Source of the DNA: Syntrophotaleaceae bacterium
GTDB taxonomy: Bacteria; Desulfobacterota; Desulfuromonadia; Desulfuromonadales; Syntrophotaleaceae
Assembly (NCBI GenBank): GCA_041390365.1
Contig: JAWKQB010000003.1
Location: 930,001 to 994,000, forward strand
Direction: 5' to 3'
DNA length: 64,000 nucleotides
Shown: one piece after another, positions 42,993 to 51,042 of the stretch
Position numbering within the stretch: position 1 is the first letter of the stretch
Layout of the letters: every line of letters begins with the position of its first letter
Notes under the pieces: model-generated
Databases searched by the model: none
Told to the model about the DNA's origin: nothing
The model's input: only the letters and a program-made list of their open reading frames with translations
Program-made: the position numbers and the translations under genes

Positions 42993-44984
42993 CTACCTTG
43001 CCATGCCGCTGCTATTGCCTGCCTGCGCCACCCGCACCGCCTCTTGCTCGATCTGCCGCGCGCGCTCCGGATTTTCCTTGGCATACTCCGCCAACACCTG
43101 CGGGTCCTGCGCCGCGTCCGGCCGCTGATAGCGATGTGTTGCCCACTGACGGAAATCCTCCCAGACCCCCGCAACCTGCGCCCCAAGCAACTGCGCAGGC
43201 GTAATTTTCCACACCGCCGCTAGCCCCTTGCCCACCATCTTCAACTGCCAGTTGCGGTCAAAACCGCTCTGATCCATGGCCCGGTTCATCCCGGTATAAA
43301 TCTGCCCCTGCACCTTGTGCGGAGTCGCCTCCTTTGCCAGCCCCTCCAGATATTCAGCCTTGCGCGCCGCGCTCGCCTCGGCCGCCTTGCTCCGCACTTC
43401 CTGCGCCCAATACTGGTAGCGCACCTGCTCTTTCACATCCTCTGGAGCATCACTGGCCAAAAACAGCTTCGCCTCCTTCACCCGGGCCGCCTCATCGGGA
43501 ATAGACTTCAGCGCCTTTACCACCTTCGTCGCGCTCGCCTCGGCCTGTTCTCCCCCCGGCAGGCGGGAAAAGGCCGTTCCGCCGCCACCATTTCCGGCCG
43601 TCCGTCCTTCCTTTCCCGACAGCTTGCGCGCCCAATACTGGGTCCTCTCCGCGATAAACCCTTCCCGCGTGCCGCCCGACTGGGCAAAATCCGATCCATC
43701 CGACGAAAACCAACCTGCCTTGTTGGCCGCCTCCTTGCGGGCGATCTCTTCCGCCTTCTTCAAAACCATCGGGTCAAACACCTCCGGCCCCTCGATCGAA
43801 CCAAAGGCCTGCTGTATCGCCAGGATCGGCGACAGGCCCTCCTCCACCATCAGCCGTTCACCCTCTTGGATCGCTCGCAGATAGCGCTTCTGGGCCGCCT
43901 TCGGCAGCTTGTTCAGATAGCGGTCTTCATCTACCCGCTGATTACCCATCGCATCTAATCCGAAATCCCCGTCATCGATTCCGTAATCGGTAATCATCAA
44001 ACGCAGCGCCATCTGGTGTAGCTCATCATACAAATGCGACTTCACCCCGCCGCCACTGCCGCCCCTACCTCCGCTAGCCATGCCACCCATAGGTCCATGA
44101 ATCTGACCCAACACCTCGCCGCTGTTTTCGTCGTAGAGGTAGCGGCCGGCATTATCCGAGCCGCCTTCCTTTACCTTGCGTTTCGTCTCCTGGATCAGTC
44201 CCCGCGACTTCAGATAAGCCTCGGCCCCCTGCAGGGTCTGCAGCTGCCCCACCAGGTAGGGGAACACCTCCTCCATGCGGAAATTTTTCACTTCATTATC
44301 ACCATCCTCCACCGTGCCACTATTGACCGTAGCCGGAGCGCGGTAGACCGACCCATCAGCTTTGGTAATCTCCAATTCCGCCATAAAGCCGTCCCCTTGC
44401 GGCGATGGTACCAACCGGTTGAAGCGCACCTTCTGCGCCCCGTACTTCTGCCCGCGGGCGTCCAGCTCAGGTTCAAAGGCAATATTGGCGTTTTTCAAAA
44501 GGTCGTCATGATCAAAAGTACCGGTATGGAGCTGCTTAAAGATATTCTCCGTCGCTTCCCGCCGTGCCGTCACAGTCGGCAGGTGGTAGAGATCGGACAG
44601 CTTCTTTCGCAACCCGTGCTTCACCGGTTCCAGGCGGGTCAAAAGCGCTTGCACCTCCTCCGCCCCCCATTCATCCTTGCCGGAGGCCTTCATCTGCCCT
44701 GTAAATTCCAGCAGGATTTGGTCTGCCTTCTGCCGTGCCCCGGCAATATCTTCATCCCGCCAGCCCTCCACCTGGCGACTACGCTCCATCTGGGTCCAGG
44801 CCGCGTTATCCTCTGACGTCCGCTTGTTCATCTCAAACTGCTCGGCCGCTCGCGACTCCTGATTCTCCGCCATCCGCCGTTGAAACTCCCGGTCCTCGCG
44901 CCGGGCGTCCGCCTCTTTAGCCTGATAATCCATGCCCTTCAGCTTCGCAAAAACATCAACGGCCCTCGCTATCGGGTCTGCCAT
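42993..44984 (-). CDS. Large phage structural-like protein of unknown family
   Basis: A 663-residue protein. The N-terminal 130 residues are highly charged and alpha-helical, coiled-coil-like (ADARREDREFQRRMAENQES and similar); a central Gly-rich linker (MGGMASGGRGGSGGG) follows, then more helix-rich, Ala/Lys/Glu-rich sequence to the end. Composition and layout resemble internal virion or ejection proteins of podoviruses, but no motif proves it. The ATG at 44984 is five bases from GGAGG; four further upstream codons are open. It is the only large gene in the element with a virion-like look. It could be a packaged protein that helps satellite transfer, or a remnant of a prophage. Confidence 0.55.
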   Translation of the reverse strand: MADPIARAVDVFAKLKGMDYQAKEADARREDREFQRRMAENQESRAAEQFEMNKRTSEDNAAWTQMERSRQVEGWRDEDIAGARQKADQILLEFTGQMKASGKDEWGAEEVQALLTRLEPVKHGLRKKLSDLYHLPTVTARREATENIFKQLHTGTFDHDDLLKNANIAFEPELDARGQKYGAQKVRFNRLVPSPQGDGFMAELEITKADGSVYRAPATVNSGTVEDGDNEVKNFRMEEVFPYLVGQLQTLQGAEAYLKSRGLIQETKRKVKEGGSDNAGRYLYDENSGEVLGQIHGPMGGMASGGRGGSGGGVKSHLYDELHQMALRLMITDYGIDDGDFGLDAMGNQRVDEDRYLNKLPKAAQKRYLRAIQEGERLMVEEGLSPILAIQQAFGSIEGPEVFDPMVLKKAEEIARKEAANKAGWFSSDGSDFAQSGGTREGFIAERTQYWARKLSGKEGRTAGNGGGGTAFSRLPGGEQAEASATKVVKALKSIPDEAARVKEAKLFLASDAPEDVKEQVRYQYWAQEVRSKAAEASAARKAEYLEGLAKEATPHKVQGQIYTGMNRAMDQSGFDRNWQLKMVGKGLAAVWKITPAQLLGAQVAGVWEDFRQWATHRYQRPDAAQDPQVLAEYAKENPERARQIEQEAVRVAQAGNSSGMAR

Positions 44985-45023
44985 GATAACCTCCAAAAAA
45001 AATGATTCGTGCCAAAATTTTGA

Positions 45024-45221
45024 TCACCCGGGCAATCGGATCAGTTGTACTGTCCGCCGCCGTACCTCTTCCCAACATTGAAGATCCTTCAACTCCTGCC
45101 ATGGTCCTCCCTCCTTGCGTAGCGGCCGCAATAGCAGCAGCCCCTGTTGATTGCCTGCTCGCCGTCGAGTAACCACCTGGTAAACATCATTTTCTTTTCC
45201 TCCTTCCCCCGCTCCATCCAT
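45024..45221 (-). CDS. Small hypothetical protein
   Basis: A 65-residue frame 39 bases upstream of the virion-like gene. The stretch DVYQVVTRRRAGNQQGLLLLRPLRKEG looks protein-like, but the ATG has no clear ribosome site. An alternative 30-codon frame starting near 45182 has a good GGAGG and overlaps it. Only one is likely real; certainty is low. Confidence 0.35.
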   Translation of the reverse strand: MDGAGEGGKENDVYQVVTRRRAGNQQGLLLLRPLRKEGGPWQELKDLQCWEEVRRRTVQLIRLPG

Positions 45222-45378
45222 TCTGCCGGCACAACTACCGTTTTTCCTGCTGTCAACCGGACATCATCCGCAGCATCCTTGGTTCCACTCCTTCAGGATG
45301 AACCCCTTTGGGTCTTCTACTGTGGGCCATCAGACAAAAATGCTAGTAATTGTCAGCATTTTTCATCAATCCGAACAG

Positions 45379-46047
45379 GCTTTAAGGGCCTTAAGGGCTC
45401 TAAAGTGTCGATTCGAAAGCAATGCCTTTACCGCGTGCCTTAAAGCCCTTGTGGAATATCTTGTGCTTTTGCGTAGGGCTTTAAGTTTTCCATTTAATTC
45501 TAGGTACTTATTGGACTTAAAACCTTAAAGCCCTTAAAACCCTGGAAAGAAGGGTTGTAAATAGACAGGGAGGAAAACTTAAAACCTTAAGATAAATAAG
45601 GTATATAATAATATTTTTTATATAAAATATAATAAAATCAATAACTTGCACTCCGTCCCTTTCCGTTTTCCTGGTCAGATTCCGCTCAGACTCCTGAGCC
45701 CCTCTTGCCTTCGCAGATCCTCAAGCAAAGCGCCCAACTGATATTCTTTGGCGGCCTCCTCTTCGGCCTGCTCCCTGGAGAACCCGCCATCGAATTCCTT
45801 GATTGCTGCACGCTCCGCCCACTGCTCCGCCATAACTCGGAATCGCTCGGAAACGTCTCCTTTCGTCTCTTTTATTTCCCCCTTTGCGGGCTTTAAGGGC
45901 TTTAAGGTCTTATGTCTATCTAAGTTACCGGAATTACATAGAGTTTTGCTTAAATCCCGCTGGGAACACGGCGAGTGCTCTAAGGGTTTTAAGGGGTCCG
46001 TTTCCCCTGTCACCTCATCCTTAAAGCCCTTGGAGCCCTTAAGGGAG
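45379..46047. other. Candidate replication origin: iterons around an AT-rich tract
   Basis: Repeated motifs of the type GGCTTTAAGGGC / CCTTAAAGCCC occur at 45379-45406, 45437-45450, 45476-45485, 45513-45542, 45576-45591, 45887-45912, 45977-45999 and 46018-46047, in both orientations. Between them, 45590-45645 is almost entirely A and T (TATATAATAATATTTTTTAT and similar). The cluster sits next to the Toprim-DUF3987 gene. Iterons plus a melting region beside a primase-like gene is the usual form of plasmid and phage origins. The right-hand iterons lie inside the following coding sequence. Confidence 0.55.
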
Positions 46048-46082
46048 CGGGTCTTGTATTGTCGCCAGTCGGTCGCCGTCAT
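45675..46082 (-). CDS. Hypothetical protein with iteron-encoded K/L/P-rich middle
   Basis: A 135-residue protein starting MTATDWRQYKTRS. Its middle is low-complexity because the iterons run through it: LKGSKGFKD, LKPLE and KTLKPLKP. The C-terminal 60 residues (RFRVMAEQWAERAAIKEFDGGFSREQAEEEAAKEY) are helical and resemble tails of small proteins found beside phage primases. It begins 5 bases after the DUF3987 gene, so the two are cotranscribed. The large open frame further upstream is a shadow of that gene. Confidence 0.6.
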   Translation of the reverse strand: MTATDWRQYKTRSLKGSKGFKDEVTGETDPLKPLEHSPCSQRDLSKTLCNSGNLDRHKTLKPLKPAKGEIKETKGDVSERFRVMAEQWAERAAIKEFDGGFSREQAEEEAAKEYQLGALLEDLRRQEGLRSLSGI

Positions 46083-46087
46083 TTCTG

Positions 46088-48532
46088 TTACTTCCAGAGC
46101 GCCGGATTGACGATGAACACGGTGGCGGCTCTCCCTTTGGTCTTTTCTTTTCCAGCGGCCGAAATGATGGCCCGCTCCTCCAACTCCTGAAGAGCCTTCT
46201 CGAATCGGTCCGGCTTCCCGGTAAACCTTCCCTTGAACTGGCGATAGGCAAGCCCCTTCCGGAAGCGGCACATGCGCTCCTCCATGATCCAACGCAAGAT
46301 CGCCTTGGCGTCGGCCGTGGCCGATTCGCTTTCCATCATGCCGAAGGCGGCCCGGGCGTGCTCGATCAGCAGTGCGCATAGGTCCAGAGCCCGTTCTACG
46401 GTTTCCGCCTCGATCTGCGCCGGCGGCTTGCTGCCATGCTCAACCAGGTGAAAGCCCCCCGCGATTCGTAGCGCCGCGCCGGGGAGTTTTCCGGACCAAT
46501 CCTGAATCGGTTCCAAGTCGCCGTTTTCGCCTTGGCGGCGCTCGATCATCTCGGCAAAGGCATGCCAAGAGTCCAGGGCCTGGGGGGTCAAGGTGAGTCG
46601 GCGGGGGATCTCGCGCCCCTCGCTCATATTGGGCGGAATCTCAAGCAGGTCGAAAAGCCCATCCCGGTAGCGCCTCACAACGTCCGCCGAAATGTGATGC
46701 ACGGCCCGAACATCGCGGCTGCCAATGTTCGATCGGGGGACCGCGAACAGGAAACGGGCCAGGGTGCCGTTGCCACGGAAACGGCGCTTGCCGCCGCTGG
46801 CCAGTTCTGCCAGGATCTCCGGCTGCACCGCCAAGCCGAAAGTCAGCGCCGGTGCTTCGAGGTGAGCAGCCCGCCCTTGCCGATCCACCCGGACGGCTCG
46901 TCCAGCGTGCCCCTGAAGGAAAATATCGAGGTTTGCCGTCCCGCCACTGTAAAGCCCTGCCATGACTTCAAAGATTCCGCCTTCGTCGGTCAGAACGGCC
47001 ATGCGCTCCCCGTGTTCCACAAGAAGCGATTGCAGCCGTTCCGGGGTGGTGTCCCCGGTCCAGAGCCGGGGAGCGCGCAGCTCCTCGGGAATCTCGCCTT
47101 CGAGCCGCTCGATCTTCTGCAATACCTCCTCAAGCCGCTCCTGGCTTTCGGCGTTGGCCGCATCCTTGGCCAGCTTCTCCTTACGCTTCTCCAAAGCATG
47201 GCGCTTAGCCGCTACCCGCCGAATCTCCGGCCCCAGGCGCTCGGCCTCTTCCTTCTCCCACTCGATCAGCGGGCCGGTCATGGCCGAAACAACGGCCGTC
47301 TTCCTGCTCCCCGGGGGAAGGGCGGTTGCCGTCCACAGGTTTAGGGGCTCAGAGTAGCCGCCGTCATGGGGAGCCACGTCAAAGCGCTTTGCCACGGCCG
47401 TAGCCACCGCAGCCAGGCCTAGCAGCACCGCCATGGCTGGAGGGGTTTGGGTATTGCGGGCAACGGCGCCGGCAAACTCGCCCAACCAGGACGGCAAGAG
47501 TTCAGGGGGAATATCGGGAGTGCGGGATTCATCGAAGAGCAAAGGGCGTTCGATTCCATCGCCCTCGCTGTCAGGCTTGGCCTCTGTAGTGTTTTCTTGG
47601 TCGGGAGGGGGCTCAGATATGGGGGAGGCGGCTCGTTCAACGCAGAGCCGTACCGCCTCCATTCCGGAGAGTCGGGCCAGATCGTTGCTATCTGTATCTT
47701 TGCCGCCTCGCTCCGTCCCGGAAAAGTCGGGGACGGCCAGAAGACCGCCCACGGCCCTGGCCGCTTCAGTCGATTTGGCAATGCCCGGGTTGCCGGGGGT
47801 GGCATGGTCGTCATCGGCCACGATCACCAGCCGCCAAGCCGGATACTTGGAGCGCAGCGCCTGGCAGACCGGCAGCAGATTCCCCGCGTTGAAAGCAACA
47901 GCAACGGCATGTCCCGTCGCTTCGTGCAGGGTGCACCCCGTCGCCCACCCTTCGCAAACTACAACCGTCTTGTCTTTCGGCTTGCCGATTCCGTGGTAAT
48001 TGCCGGCAATCTCTGTGCCGGTTTTGAACTTCTTTGCTCCATCGGGTCCAATGAACTGCAGCCCCTTCAAAGCACCGGCAGAGTTCCGCACCGGGATCAG
48101 CAGGGAACCCCGTAGCTGCTTTGCTCCAGAAGGCTTGATTCCCTTAGCGACCACATAGGCATGTTTTGCATCCACATCGCGGGCACGCTCCCACAGTTTC
48201 GCCGATATCTCCGCCGCCTCTTTGGCCATCCTCTGCCGCTCGGCCACAGCCTGGCGGCGCAACTCCTCAAGCCGCTTGCGCCTAGCTAGTTGCTCCGCCT
48301 GATCAAGCCTGCTTTCACTTCGGACCCAGAAGGTAGTTTGCTCTCCGGAGACGTGATTCCAGACATGCCCCCCTTCTCCATCGGGGAAAAGCTTGATCCT
48401 CCCGGCGCTATTTGAGGAGCCTTTTCCCTCCACTGGCACCTTGTGCCATCGCCCATCAGCCGGAACCGGCCGCCACTGGATACCGACAGATTCAGCAGCG
48501 GTCCGGCCTGCTTCGAACAAGTCAGCGTCCAT
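46088..48532 (-). CDS. Toprim-DUF3987 primase/helicase-like replication protein
   Basis: An 814-residue protein. Residues about 30-330 contain a primase-type region: VVVCEGWATG and LVIVADDDHATPG are the Toprim acidic motifs. Residues about 340-814 match the DUF3987 pattern with PPGSRKTAVVSAMTG standing in the Walker A place, LTDEGGIFEVMAGLYSG and LTFGLAVQPEIL. Such proteins are found in phages, satellites and integrative plasmids and probably initiate or prime replication. The ATG at 48532 has AGGGGG six bases upstream and overlaps the preceding small gene by 11 bases; open frame further upstream is not used. The candidate origin lies just downstream. Confidence 0.8.
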   Translation of the reverse strand: MDADLFEAGRTAAESVGIQWRPVPADGRWHKVPVEGKGSSNSAGRIKLFPDGEGGHVWNHVSGEQTTFWVRSESRLDQAEQLARRKRLEELRRQAVAERQRMAKEAAEISAKLWERARDVDAKHAYVVAKGIKPSGAKQLRGSLLIPVRNSAGALKGLQFIGPDGAKKFKTGTEIAGNYHGIGKPKDKTVVVCEGWATGCTLHEATGHAVAVAFNAGNLLPVCQALRSKYPAWRLVIVADDDHATPGNPGIAKSTEAARAVGGLLAVPDFSGTERGGKDTDSNDLARLSGMEAVRLCVERAASPISEPPPDQENTTEAKPDSEGDGIERPLLFDESRTPDIPPELLPSWLGEFAGAVARNTQTPPAMAVLLGLAAVATAVAKRFDVAPHDGGYSEPLNLWTATALPPGSRKTAVVSAMTGPLIEWEKEEAERLGPEIRRVAAKRHALEKRKEKLAKDAANAESQERLEEVLQKIERLEGEIPEELRAPRLWTGDTTPERLQSLLVEHGERMAVLTDEGGIFEVMAGLYSGGTANLDIFLQGHAGRAVRVDRQGRAAHLEAPALTFGLAVQPEILAELASGGKRRFRGNGTLARFLFAVPRSNIGSRDVRAVHHISADVVRRYRDGLFDLLEIPPNMSEGREIPRRLTLTPQALDSWHAFAEMIERRQGENGDLEPIQDWSGKLPGAALRIAGGFHLVEHGSKPPAQIEAETVERALDLCALLIEHARAAFGMMESESATADAKAILRWIMEERMCRFRKGLAYRQFKGRFTGKPDRFEKALQELEERAIISAAGKEKTKGRAATVFIVNPALWK

Positions 48533-48797
48533 GTCCCCCTCCCCATGGTTTCCCGGTTCGGGCAACTTCACGAACCTGGCGATAAAGCCAGCTTCTGTTA
48601 CTTGCAAACCGCCGAACCTCTTGAAATAAGCTGCCGGCGGCAAATTTCGTAATCACGCTTTCGGTCGCTTCGTTCTTCGGGAAGGTGAATTCGACTAGCT
48701 CCTTGCCGGGACGGATTTCGGAAGGCTTCGCATTCAAAGCCACCATCAGCGCCGCCGCCAGTTCTATGTCTGTTGTCGTGAATTCTAAGTGTCTCAT
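48522..48797 (-). CDS. Small hypothetical protein upstream of the primase-like gene
   Basis: A 91-residue protein starting MRHLEFTTTDIELAAALMVALNAKPSEI. GAGGGG lies seven bases before the ATG, and the 3' end overlaps the Toprim-DUF3987 start, pointing to coupled translation. Similar short proteins with a DUF5659-like look are often found beside phage primases; I cannot assign a function. Confidence 0.6.
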   Translation of the reverse strand: MRHLEFTTTDIELAAALMVALNAKPSEIRPGKELVEFTFPKNEATESVITKFAAGSLFQEVRRFASNRSWLYRQVREVARTGKPWGGGHGR

Positions 48798-48808
48798 GTC
48801 GTGCCCCC

Positions 48809-49039
48809 TCAGTTGATCCGCGAAGAGCGGGAGCGCAGCCACGCAAAGAAGGACTTCGAGGGGTAGCAGACCTTTCCGTTGACGGTGAACTTGTCGGGAG
48901 GTCCCTGGCCCAGGCTGTCAAGGTTGGCCAGGCTTTTAGGAGAGATAGTGAAGCTCGATGCTTCACCGGCTTTGGGCCTAGGAACCGCCGGACGGCCCCA
49001 GGCTGATTCCATTTCGTCGAAAATATCAGGTTCGGTCAT
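48809..49039 (-). CDS. AlpA/excisionase-like HTH protein (probable)
   Basis: A 76-residue protein. The second half (ISPKSLANLDSLGQGPPDKF followed by TVNGKVCYPSKSFFAWLRSRS) follows the helix-turn-helix_17 plan of AlpA and excisionase proteins, in which GxGPP, a short strand with YP, and an AWLxSR tail are typical. Such proteins direct excision or regulate integrase. The ATG at 49039 follows GGAG; the frame is open to 49105. It precedes the DUF5659-like gene by 11 bases. Confidence 0.6.
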   Translation of the reverse strand: MTEPDIFDEMESAWGRPAVPRPKAGEASSFTISPKSLANLDSLGQGPPDKFTVNGKVCYPSKSFFAWLRSRSSRIN

Positions 49040-49114
49040 AATTGGCTCCGTCGTGGTTAAGGTTTCCTTGGCGTCCCAAGGGATTCCTGCCGTCGGCGGA
49101 GCCATCTAGCCATA

Positions 49115-49143
49115 AAAAAAGCGCCTGGAAAATCCGGCGCTTT
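49115..49143 (-). terminator. Terminator downstream of the 257-residue gene
   Basis: On the minus strand AAAGCGCCGGA, a short A/T loop, then TCCAGGCGCTTTTTTT: stem with a strong T-run, 35 bases after the stop at 49178. It divides the element into two minus-strand units. Confidence 0.75.
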
Positions 49144-49177
49144 GAATTTGTATTTTGAATTTGGAAAGTGCCGGGAT

Positions 49178-49951
49178 CTACCGGCGAAGGGACCTGTCTG
49201 CCTTTGTGAAGGCCACTTCCTCGCTGGTAAAGATCAAGGGAAAGCGGTGGTGGAGTAGGGCGGCAATCTTTCTCGCCGACTGAATTTTAGAGCCGAGGAC
49301 AGGACGCAAAACTTTATCAAGCCCCAAAATGCAATCTCTCCAATGGTGAGAGGAGCGCTTCAGGGGACGACTCCCTAGGTAGTTGTATGGATTGAAAGCA
49401 TCACAACTGACAACATATTGAAAATAACTCATCCGGTCATCGTCCGGACTGTCATCATCGGCGAAAGGGGATGAGCAATCTAAATACTCCAGATCAAGCA
49501 GCGGCTTGAACATCCCGAAAAAGAGCGCTTTTGCATAATAGTTATGCGCCGATTTCAGGAGCGATTCAATCATCCCGGAAGCCTCATATCCTTCTTTTTC
49601 GGGTAGATAACATTGAAGCGCCTGCCCCATAGAGGAAATAAGGCTGTTTAGGGCTGTCTGAACCCTACGTTGTTCCTTCGTGAATTCGTTGTGCCGAGCT
49701 TTGATTTCTGGGAAAGGTCCGTTTTTGTCGAAACGGGTAATTCCATAATTGAAATTTTTTTGGCTCTCAAGACAGTGGATGCTGACACCTTCCAGAATTT
49801 CTATGATCCTGGTAACATCAATCCCTTTGCCTTCCAATTCCTTCAGTAGCGTTTCAAGCGACTTGGTGTGCTTCTGCTGGATTCTCCGCTGTTCCCGTAC
49901 GTGCTGCCGCAAATCCTTTATCCGAGATTGAGGAAAGGAAATTCTATTCAT
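49178..49951 (-). CDS. Hypothetical protein of the element
   Basis: A 257-residue soluble-looking protein with no recognised domain. The first 60 residues are basic and helical (IKDLRQHVREQRRIQQKHTKSLETLLKELEGKG), with an acidic patch (SSPFADDDSPDDDR) in the second half. It has its own terminator and moderately low GC. Possible cargo or regulator; function unknown. Confidence 0.6.
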   Translation of the reverse strand: MNRISFPQSRIKDLRQHVREQRRIQQKHTKSLETLLKELEGKGIDVTRIIEILEGVSIHCLESQKNFNYGITRFDKNGPFPEIKARHNEFTKEQRRVQTALNSLISSMGQALQCYLPEKEGYEASGMIESLLKSAHNYYAKALFFGMFKPLLDLEYLDCSSPFADDDSPDDDRMSYFQYVVSCDAFNPYNYLGSRPLKRSSHHWRDCILGLDKVLRPVLGSKIQSARKIAALLHHRFPLIFTSEEVAFTKADRSLRR

Positions 49952-50048
49952 CCCCGCACCTCCTGCAGTGCGCCCTGGTGAAAGAATCGCGGGAAACGGG
50001 GCCAGGAAACCCCGCTTGTCGTCTGGCCGGACTATCCCGCGTATGTAG

Positions 50049-50234
50049 TCAATCTTTGTGGTGGTAAATCTCTATCCTCTCGGAAGGATTGAAAGGATCT
50101 TTCTCCGGCTCAAAAACCCTTGTGAACTGAATTTGGTGGATGTGCTGCCGCATTCGTTTTCTCCTCACCCTCTGCAGGTGGCGCAGGGAAAAAACCAGGG
50201 TGATAAACCCAGTCGCGGCAACAAGGAATTTCAT
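50049..50234 (-). CDS. Small protein with N-terminal hydrophobic segment
   Basis: A 61-residue protein: MKFLVAATGFITLVFSL is hydrophobic, followed by a basic stretch (RRKRMRQH). Its ATG overlaps the stop of the preceding gene by one base (TAATG) and has GAGGAAAG upstream, so it is translationally coupled and probably real. Function unknown. Confidence 0.55.
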   Translation of the reverse strand: MKFLVAATGFITLVFSLRHLQRVRRKRMRQHIHQIQFTRVFEPEKDPFNPSERIEIYHHKD

Positions 50235-50563
50235 TATGTCTTTCCTCGCAACTGGCGTTCAAGGTTGTCTGCTCTCTTTCTCATCCTGTTGGCCGATGCA
50301 TGGTTTCCCGCCGCCGCCAACCGGGCCGCCATCACCCGCATGTACAGAATTTTCCGCTCCGCTTCCGGCAACAGCCGCTCTGCCATTGCCAACTCACGGT
50401 CGCTTATGAGAAATGAACCAGGCCAACCCTCAGCGGGGGGTGGTTTATACACTTCCGGTTGCACAAACACGGCAGGCTTTTCCTTCAGCGCTTCCAATAA
50501 CAAGGCCATTTCTTCACGCACCACCCGGCGCACGATCGCTTCAACCTCGTCCGCAGTTACCAT
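50234..50563 (-). CDS. Small hypothetical protein
   Basis: A 109-residue, mostly helical protein (MVTADEVEAIVRRVVREEMALLLEALKEK at the start, basic Arg/Lys-rich C-terminus). No family recognised. It is coupled to the next small gene by a one-base overlap. Confidence 0.6.
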   Translation of the reverse strand: MVTADEVEAIVRRVVREEMALLLEALKEKPAVFVQPEVYKPPPAEGWPGSFLISDRELAMAERLLPEAERKILYMRVMAARLAAAGNHASANRMRKRADNLERQLRGKT

Positions 50564-50668
50564 TTAATCATTTCCCCACCACACATTCCGGTGTGACACT
50601 CAGCCTTTAGCATGCCGCCTGTGCCCTGGCAACATCGCGGCGCGCCAACAGCAGTTGTCTAGGTCAAA

Positions 50669-50965
50669 CTACAGATCGTCTTCAAAAGGGATGGATTTCC
50701 CAGCCACCCATTCTCCCTTAGCCTCCCTATTCCTTGCAACGAATTCTTCCCATGAATTTCTCAAGCAGATCTTTTGCATAATGTAGGCGTGACCCAATTC
50801 GCTGAGTTGGCGCATAGCCAAAATGAACTCTTTTTCCGCCATGCTTACTTTGATGAGGATGTCCCTCTCTGGAACGGTCAGTTGTTTCGAACGCCGGTCT
50901 TTCCGAGGGAGCAGGGTACCGCCCTTGCACTGTTCCTTAGACTTTGCTACGGTCGTTTCAGCCAT
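50669..50965 (-). CDS. Small hypothetical protein next to the integrase
   Basis: A 98-residue protein, charged, with helical stretches (RDILIKVSMAEKEFILAMRQLSELGHAYIMQK). It lies 77 bases after the integrase stop; a directional-control or regulatory role is possible from position only. Confidence 0.55.
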   Translation of the reverse strand: MAETTVAKSKEQCKGGTLLPRKDRRSKQLTVPERDILIKVSMAEKEFILAMRQLSELGHAYIMQKICLRNSWEEFVARNREAKGEWVAGKSIPFEDDL

Positions 50966-51042
50966 GGCCTTGCCTCCTTGTCAGGTAGGGTTATGGTCAG
51001 GCCCGGTTGGGTGTTGCGATCACCCTTCCGGGCCGCTTTGCC

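Noticed and set aside
45147..45443. Plus-strand open frame in the iteron region
   Set aside because: Its Lys/Gly repeats come from the iterons, and no ribosome site is present; all other element genes are on the minus strand.
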